Source of the DNA: Paracoccus sigandri
GTDB lineage: Bacteria; Pseudomonadota; Alphaproteobacteria; Rhodobacterales; Rhodobacteraceae
Reading direction: 5' to 3'
Assembly (NCBI RefSeq): GCF_003709565.1
Contig: NZ_QNRC01000004.1
Coordinates: forward strand, 124,001 to 188,000
Length of the DNA: 64,000 nucleotides
Shown piece after piece: positions 59,306 to 64,000 of this stretch. Each line of letters starts with the position of its first letter. Within the stretch, counting starts at the first letter, position 1. The notes beneath the pieces were generated by a model. The model saw nothing but the letters and a program-made list of their open reading frames with translations. It was not told the origin of the DNA and ran no database searches. The position numbers and the translations under genes were made by a program.

Positions 59306-60070
59306 ATGAACGACATGAGCACGGCCGGCCTTGGGCACAATTCGCCGCCGCCCTATGACCCAGAGATCACGGCGAAGCTGGAGGATCGCGTTCGCGAGCT
59401 GGCCGATGCCGGCGCCGCCTGGCTCGAGCTGAAGCGGATCACTGACGAGGAACAAGCCGGGAAGCTGAACGACTTCACCGGCCAGTGCCGCGCGGCCTTC
59501 AAGGAAATCGAGGACGCCCGCAAGGCCGCCAAGGAGCCGCACCTCGAAGCTGGGCGCGCCGTGGACGCGAAATTCAAGACGCTGACCAGCCCGCTCGAAG
59601 ACCTGGGCAAGGCGCTCAAGAAGATGCTGGCCGACTATGCAGCCGAGAAGCAACGCAAGCTGGACGAGCAGAAGCGTCTGGAGCGCGAGGAAGCAGCGCG
59701 GAAGGCCGCGGAAGCCGAGCGCCTGCGCAAGGAAGCCGAAGCCAGCAATGACGTGATCGCCAAGGCCGAAGCCGAGGCGGCGGCCAAGGAGGCCGAGCGC
59801 GCCCAGAAGCAGGCCGACAAGGAAGCGCGGGCGCAGATCGCGAGCGGGACCGGCGGTGGCCGCACGATGTCCACGCGCACCACCTATCGCGCCCGCATCG
59901 AGGACGACAGCGCCGCCCGCCGCGCGTTCAGCTTCCTACTGTCGGATGCCGACGGCCGTGCCGCGCTGATCGCGGAAATGGAGCGCCTCTGCACCGCGGC
60001 CCGCCGCCGCAAGGACGGCCCGTCCGCAATCAACGGCGTCAAATGGATCGAAGAAAGGACGGTTTCCTGA
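59306..60070 (+). CDS. Phage coiled-coil protein encoded with the RecT-like annealase
   Basis: 254 residues. A long Ala/Glu/Lys-rich coiled coil (about 80-190) flanked by an N-terminal helical bundle (ELADAGAAWLELKRITDEEQAGKLNDFTGQCRAAFKEIEDARKAA) and a C-terminal compact region (RAFSFLLSDADGRAALIAEMERLC). It starts 11 bp after the previous stop and is coupled to the annealase gene by TGATG. In many phages a similar gene lies between regulators and recombination genes. Confidence 0.65.
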   Translation: MNDMSTAGLGHNSPPPYDPEITAKLEDRVRELADAGAAWLELKRITDEEQAGKLNDFTGQCRAAFKEIEDARKAAKEPHLEAGRAVDAKFKTLTSPLEDLGKALKKMLADYAAEKQRKLDEQKRLEREEAARKAAEAERLRKEAEASNDVIAKAEAEAAAKEAERAQKQADKEARAQIASGTGGGRTMSTRTTYRARIEDDSAARRAFSFLLSDADGRAALIAEMERLCTAARRRKDGPSAINGVKWIEERTVS

Positions 60071-61104
60071 TGAGCAACCACACCCCCGCAATCCGCCCCT
60101 CGGCTCCGGTATCCGTTGCTGCCGCGCCGACGCTGGCCCTGATGGACCCGGTCCAGTTCGATCAGATGCAGCGCGTCGGCAAGATGCTGGCGCTGTCGCC
60201 TCTGTTCCCGGAGCACCTGCGCAAGGGCAGCGAGGCAGAGCGGATCGCCAATGGCGTCCTGGTCATGAACATGGCGGTCCGGCTGCGCGAGGACCCTCTG
60301 ACCGTCGCCCAGAACATCTACTTCGTCGGCGGCAAGCCCGGTTGGAATACCACCTATATGATCGCGAAGGCGAACATGCACGGTGTCTTCAAGGACCCGA
60401 TCGACTGGGAGGTGAAGGGCAAGGGAGACAGCCTGTCCGCCACAGCATTCGCAGTCCTCGCCGGCACCGGCAAGCGCGTCCAGATGACCGCTGACGTGGA
60501 GATGGCCAAGGCGGAGGGATGGACCCGCAACGCGAAATACAAGTCCATCCCGGAGACCATGCTGCGCTATCGCAGCGCGGCTGCGCTGATCCGCATGTAT
60601 TGCCCTGAAGTGATGATCGGCATTCCGGCCGGGATCGAGGTCGAGACGGAAATGCGCGACGTGACGCCGAGCCATGCCCGCGAGGTCGAGCGCAGCATTG
60701 AAGCCACGACCGATCATGTCAGTGACGCCGAGGTAGTGGTGGACGAGGAAACCGGCGAGGTGACGAAGGCCGCTGCCGAGCCGGAGAAAGAACCGGATCA
60801 GGATGAACGCCGCAGCTCAGCCAAGGCACCCGACCACACTGACAAGGCGCCCCACCAGGATCGCCCGAAGCGCACGGCGCCCAAGGACGACAAGCCCGCA
60901 GCCGGCGGACTGTTTTCGGTGTCGGAACTGATCCAGAAAATCGACCAATCGATCAAGGACAACCTGACCGACGGCGCGCCGCTGGATGAGACGCTGGAAA
61001 TGTTCGACGCGCAGCTGGCCGAGATCAGTGCTCAGGCCCCGGACGAATATGCGGCCATGATCGAGGAATACGAGGCTTTCGTGGCCGAGCGCGAGCAAGG
61101 CTGA
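60070..61104 (+). CDS. RecT-like single-strand annealing protein
   Basis: 344 residues from a TGATG junction. The core (about 20-190) has the RecT-group pattern: FPEHLRKGSEAERIANGVLVMNMAVRLREDPLTVAQNIYFVGGKPGWNTTYMIAKAN and a later PETMLRYRSAAALIRMYCPEVMIG. A Lys/Glu/Pro-rich linker follows (about 225-290), then a C-terminal helical extension. It would pair complementary strands in phage recombination. A partner exonuclease is not in view and may lie beyond the window. Confidence 0.8.
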   Translation: MSNHTPAIRPSAPVSVAAAPTLALMDPVQFDQMQRVGKMLALSPLFPEHLRKGSEAERIANGVLVMNMAVRLREDPLTVAQNIYFVGGKPGWNTTYMIAKANMHGVFKDPIDWEVKGKGDSLSATAFAVLAGTGKRVQMTADVEMAKAEGWTRNAKYKSIPETMLRYRSAAALIRMYCPEVMIGIPAGIEVETEMRDVTPSHAREVERSIEATTDHVSDAEVVVDEETGEVTKAAAEPEKEPDQDERRSSAKAPDHTDKAPHQDRPKRTAPKDDKPAAGGLFSVSELIQKIDQSIKDNLTDGAPLDETLEMFDAQLAEISAQAPDEYAAMIEEYEAFVAEREQG

Positions 61105-61157
61105 CCGACACCCTTCCTCCCCCGCGCGCTCACTGATCACTGTCCCGCGCGGCGCCT

Positions 61158-61193
61158 GCCGGGGGATCGCCCCAATGGTCCCCCGGCTTTTTT
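61158..61193 (+). terminator. Rho-independent terminator inside the rightward early operon
   Basis: GCCGGGGGA (61158-61166) and TCCCCCGGC (61179-61187) form a perfect 9-bp stem, followed by six T residues. Genes of the same orientation continue 17 bp later. Confidence 0.88.
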
Positions 61194-61209
61194 GAAACAC
61201 GAGGTCCCG

Positions 61210-61404
61210 ATGAAATCCGACGTTATCGACATCGCAGTCCAGATCCATGCCCGCACTGACCGGGCAATCCTCGCCAGTGACGATGGCGACAAGGACAAGG
61301 CCGTCTGGCTGCCGCTGTCTCAGGTGGAGGTCGAGATCGGACAGGGTGGGACCGCCACCGTCACCATGCCGGAATGGCTGGCCATCGATAAGGGGCTGGT
61401 GTGA
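61210..61404 (+). CDS. Small phage protein of unknown function
   Basis: 64 residues from ATG 61210, with GAGG upstream. The fold looks all-beta (AVWLPLSQVEVEIGQGGTATVTMPEWLAIDKGLV), like small phage OB or SH3-type proteins. TGATG junction with the next gene. Confidence 0.6.
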   Translation: MKSDVIDIAVQIHARTDRAILASDDGDKDKAVWLPLSQVEVEIGQGGTATVTMPEWLAIDKGLV

Positions 61405-61814
61405 TGCGTCCCGATTTGAAACCCTGCCCCTTCTGCGGCTCGCATCTGATGCTCCTCGGCCCGTCCCGCGCGCAGCATCCCGTCGCCGGTTGCATCCTGT
61501 CCGGCCGCGAGATCGCCGCGCGCGAGTTCCGTGAGTGGAACAAGCGGGCACGGGCGCCGGGTGGCGGTCAACTGTGCAGTTGCACAGCTGTCTCTGCTCT
61601 GCGGCAGATCGAAGCCGGTCTCGCATTCATCGCCCCTGACCAACACGCGCTTCGGGCAGCAGTGAAGGCAGTGCTTTACAGTGCCAGCAGGCCAGGATCG
61701 CGGGCGCTGCTGAATGGCGGGAAGAACGGTGAGGATGTTTGGATCGACTATAAGGAGGTCGATCAGTCGCTGCTAGATGACCTTGCCACAGCCCTCGCGA
61801 AAGGCGGGGCGTGA
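61404..61814 (+). CDS. Lar-like zinc-finger protein (restriction alleviation family)
   Basis: 136 residues. It begins DLKPCPFCGSHLMLL and continues to AREFREWNKRA, the pattern of the restriction alleviation protein Lar family, which in the Rac prophage modulates the host type I restriction system. The C-terminal half (VDQSLLDDLATALAKG) is an extra helical domain not found in short Lar proteins. It stands between methyltransferase-related genes, which fits an anti-restriction group. Confidence 0.75.
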   Translation: MRPDLKPCPFCGSHLMLLGPSRAQHPVAGCILSGREIAAREFREWNKRARAPGGGQLCSCTAVSALRQIEAGLAFIAPDQHALRAAVKAVLYSASRPGSRALLNGGKNGEDVWIDYKEVDQSLLDDLATALAKGGA

Positions 61815-62503
61815 TGGCTGACCGTCCTATCCTCTTTTCCGGCCCGATGGTGCGCGCGATCCTCGACGGGCGGAAGAGCCAGACGAGGCGCATCCTCAAT
61901 ATCCGCGGCCACAAATCGTTCAGCGAGTTTGGCCCCTCGGACACGCCGGGCTATGACTGGCATTTCCGCGATGCGCATATGCGGTGGCACGACCTGCGCG
62001 ACAGCCGGTTGCGCGAGCTTCTGCCCTACGCCCCCGGCGACAGGCTCTGGGTGCGCGAGACATGGACAGCCCGCATGGAGCATGGCTGGACCATCGCTGA
62101 TGCGCGGTCCCGGATGTATCGGGAGGAAATCCTCTACAAGGCGGACGGTCACGACAGCATCGATGGCTGGTGGCCGTCCATCCACATGCCACGCGAGTTT
62201 TCCCGCCTGACGCTGATCGTCACCGATGTGCGCGTGCAGCGGCTGCAGGATATCAGCGAGGCGGATGCGCTTGCCGAGGGCGTTGAGCGCGACAGCGACG
62301 GTTGGCGGGACTACCAGATGCCGACGACGCAATGCTGTGGCAACGCTCGTGACAGTTTTCGAACTCTCTGGGACAGCCTGAACGCCGGTCGCGGCTACGG
62401 CTGGGACCGGAACCCATGGGTCGCGGCCGTCAGCTTCCAGGCGCACCGCTGCAACATCGACAAGATGGATCGCGCCGCCGGCCAGGAAGGCGGTGGGGAA
62501 TGA
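61814..62503 (+). CDS. ASCH-like phage protein
   Basis: 229 residues from the ATG at a TGATG junction. RPILFSGPMVRAILDGRKSQTRRIL at the start and APGDRLWVRETW in the middle form a signature often met in phage proteins with an ASCH/PUA-like RNA-binding fold; WDSLNAGRGYGWDRNPWVAAVSF closes it. Function is unknown; RNA or modified-base binding is suspected. ATGA overlap with the methyltransferase. Confidence 0.75.
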   Translation: MADRPILFSGPMVRAILDGRKSQTRRILNIRGHKSFSEFGPSDTPGYDWHFRDAHMRWHDLRDSRLRELLPYAPGDRLWVRETWTARMEHGWTIADARSRMYREEILYKADGHDSIDGWWPSIHMPREFSRLTLIVTDVRVQRLQDISEADALAEGVERDSDGWRDYQMPTTQCCGNARDSFRTLWDSLNAGRGYGWDRNPWVAAVSFQAHRCNIDKMDRAAGQEGGGE

Positions 62504-64000
62504 CCTATCAGCCGCACCTACCCCTGATCATCGACAGCTTCGCCGGCGGCGGCGGTGCCAGCACCGGGATCGAGATGGCCCTTGGCCGGTCGCCCGATGT
62601 CGCCATCAACCACAGCGAAAAGGCGCTGGCGCTGCACGCCGCGAACCACCCCGAGACGCTGCACCTGGACAGCAACATCTGGGACGTGGACCCGATGACC
62701 GTGACCGGCGGCCGACATGTCGGCCTGCTGTGGGCCAGCCCGGACTGCAAGCATTTCTCGAAGGCGAAGGGCGGCGCGCCGCGCGACCGTAACATCCGCG
62801 ACCTGGCATGGGTCGTGGTGGACTGGGCCGAGAAGGCAAAGCCCGATGTCATCTGCATGGAAAATGTGGAAGAATTCACCACCTGGTGCCCGTTGGGCGA
62901 AGACGGTCAGCCGATCAGGGGCCTATCCGGCGTTACCTTTGATCTGTGGATCAGACGCCTGAAGGCGGCTGGCTACAAGGTCAAGTGGCGCGAGCTGCGC
63001 GCCTGCGACTATGGCGCGCCGACGATCCGCAAGCGCTGGTTCCTGGTCGCGCGCCGCGACGGCCGGCCCATCGTCTGGCCGAAGCCCACGCATGGCGATC
63101 CGAAATCGGCCGAGGTCCGCAAGGGCAAGCTGCTGCCGTGGCGCACCGCCGCCGAATGCATCGACTGGTCCCTGCCGTGCCCCTCGATCTTCGACACGGG
63201 CGCCGAGATCATGGCCAAGCACGGGTTGCGCGCCGTGCGCCCGCTGGCGTCGAACACGCTGGCCCGCGTGGCGCGCGGCATGAAGCGCTATGTCATCGAG
63301 GCCGAACGGCCGTTCCTGGTCAACCTGACGCATGGCGGGCGGGTCGAGGATGTGGCCGAGCCGTTCAAGACGATCACCGGGGCGCACCGCGGCGAGAAGG
63401 CGGTTGCCGTGCCATCGCTCATGAGCCTCAAGGGCACTGCGCGGCGCGACAGCGCCATCACTGCGCCGCATCCCACCGTGCTTGCAGGTGGCGGGCACAG
63501 CGCCGTGGTCGTTCCCAGCATCGTCGGATGCGGTGGCCGGGCCGGGCAGAGCCGCCCGCGCGGCGGGGATGAGCCTTTCGCCACTGTGACGGCCAAGGCC
63601 GACGCCTGCCTGGTGGCGGCCAGCCTCCAGCGCTTCAACGGCGGGGCGACCGGATCGGATCTGCGCGACCCCGCGCCGACCGTTACGGCGAACAGCTGGA
63701 TCAAGAAGCCGGGCGGCGCCGCGCCGCTGGGGGTGCTCGCGCCCTTCCTCGCGGTCAACACGACCGGACATCCTGGTGGCCGCGCCGCAGATCCTCTGGC
63801 GACAGTCGCCACAGGTGGTCACCATGCAGTCGTCGCCTCGGTCGTGACCTATGCGCAGCAGGGCGGTGGCAACCGGGACGCCCGCGATCCGCACCATACG
63901 ATCTGCGCCAGCAAGAAGGACCAGAACAGCCTGATCGCGGCGACGATGGTGCATGTCGGGAACGGTGAGCGAGCCGGCCAGCAGCCTCGGGCGCTGGACA
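62500..64000 (+). CDS. DNA cytosine-C5 methyltransferase (cut by the window edge)
   Basis: At least 500 residues, open to the last base. Motif I is DSFAGGGGASTGIEMALG, motif IV ASPDCKHFSKAKGG (catalytic Cys, with Asp instead of the usual Pro before it), motif VI MENVEEF, motif VIII RKRWFLVARR. From 63352 to the end the protein is built of about six units of 30-35 residues with a DPxxTVTA core followed by a short beta-type stretch, unlike ordinary target-recognition domains. Phage enzymes of this type protect DNA from restriction. Translation begins at an ATGA overlap. Confidence 0.9.
   Translation, partial: MTYQPHLPLIIDSFAGGGGASTGIEMALGRSPDVAINHSEKALALHAANHPETLHLDSNIWDVDPMTVTGGRHVGLLWASPDCKHFSKAKGGAPRDRNIRDLAWVVVDWAEKAKPDVICMENVEEFTTWCPLGEDGQPIRGLSGVTFDLWIRRLKAAGYKVKWRELRACDYGAPTIRKRWFLVARRDGRPIVWPKPTHGDPKSAEVRKGKLLPWRTAAECIDWSLPCPSIFDTGAEIMAKHGLRAVRPLASNTLARVARGMKRYVIEAERPFLVNLTHGGRVEDVAEPFKTITGAHRGEKAVAVPSLMSLKGTARRDSAITAPHPTVLAGGGHSAVVVPSIVGCGGRAGQSRPRGGDEPFATVTAKADACLVAASLQRFNGGATGSDLRDPAPTVTANSWIKKPGGAAPLGVLAPFLAVNTTGHPGGRAADPLATVATGGHHAVVASVVTYAQQGGGNRDARDPHHTICASKKDQNSLIAATMVHVGNGERAGQQPRALD

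Noticed and set aside
1..64000. CRISPR array
   Set aside because: No regularly spaced identical repeats were seen; the only short repeats are the phage operators, the twin 123-bp units and protein-coding RTX repeats.

Overview
The window looks like the chromosome of a high-GC alphaproteobacterium of the Rhodobacteraceae type (Paracoccus or a relative). The protein flavour, the TRAP transporters, the GTTC-N7-GTTC LexA box and the tail genes laid out as in Rhodobacter gene transfer agents all point that way. No rRNA, tRNA or CRISPR array was seen. Genus is an inference.

Region 1 (1-17.4 kb) is host DNA. It holds the end of a membrane protein, a single-module NRPS (C-A-PCP-TE) with an RTX protein behind it, a histidine phosphatase, and then a tightly packed catabolic operon. 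The operon contains a fused DctQM TRAP permease, its DctP binding protein, an IclR regulator, an SCPx-type thiolase, an acyl-CoA ligase, a two-domain PPC/DUF296 protein and an SDR. Four of its junctions are ATGA overlaps or gaps of 20 bp or less, and operator-like inverted repeats lie in front of it. Converging on it are an Hsp70-like ATPase and a DEAD-box RNA helicase.

Region 2 (17.4-19.7 kb) is a transition zone. It has two overlapping small zinc-ribbon genes behind a LexA box, an SRAP/YedK abasic-site protein and a low-GC gene. The prophage edge may lie here; two imperfect copies of a GCAGGGTGTCCCAC-like sequence at 17.67-17.73 kb are candidate ends.

Region 3 (19.7 kb to beyond 64 kb) is a large lambda-like siphoviral prophage whose right end and integrase lie outside the window. 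The immunity region is at 54.6-57.9 kb: a leftward Cro-like gene and a rightward CI-like gene are separated by a 17-bp palindromic operator, and the same palindrome recurs twice about 2.9 kb away in front of the rightward early operon. The leftward operon runs through regulators, RusA, a DUF4942-methyltransferase, a GIY-YIG protein, a DUF1376 protein, a DnaA-domain-IV-like protein, the terminases, portal, scaffold, coat, head-tail joining proteins, tail tube, tape measure, GTA-like distal tail genes, hub, an esterase-bearing fibre, holin and amidase. Intrinsic-terminator-like hairpins sit inside this operon, which suggests processive antitermination. The rightward operon carries a lipoprotein, small proteins, a RecT-like annealase, a Lar-like protein, an ASCH-like protein and a C5 DNA methyltransferase cut by the window edge.

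Cargo genes that break strand or base composition are scattered through the phage: DUF3800, an RcnB-like secreted protein, an orphan BrnA antitoxin, a VasI/TagO-like periplasmic protein, a 30-residue basic peptide, DUF2806, and a HEPN-motif protein in the position of lambda rex. The strongest candidate for something undescribed is a pair of tandem 123-bp non-coding repeats at 22.8-23.0 kb. Their hairpin arms differ between copies but compensate, and each can form alternative structures.
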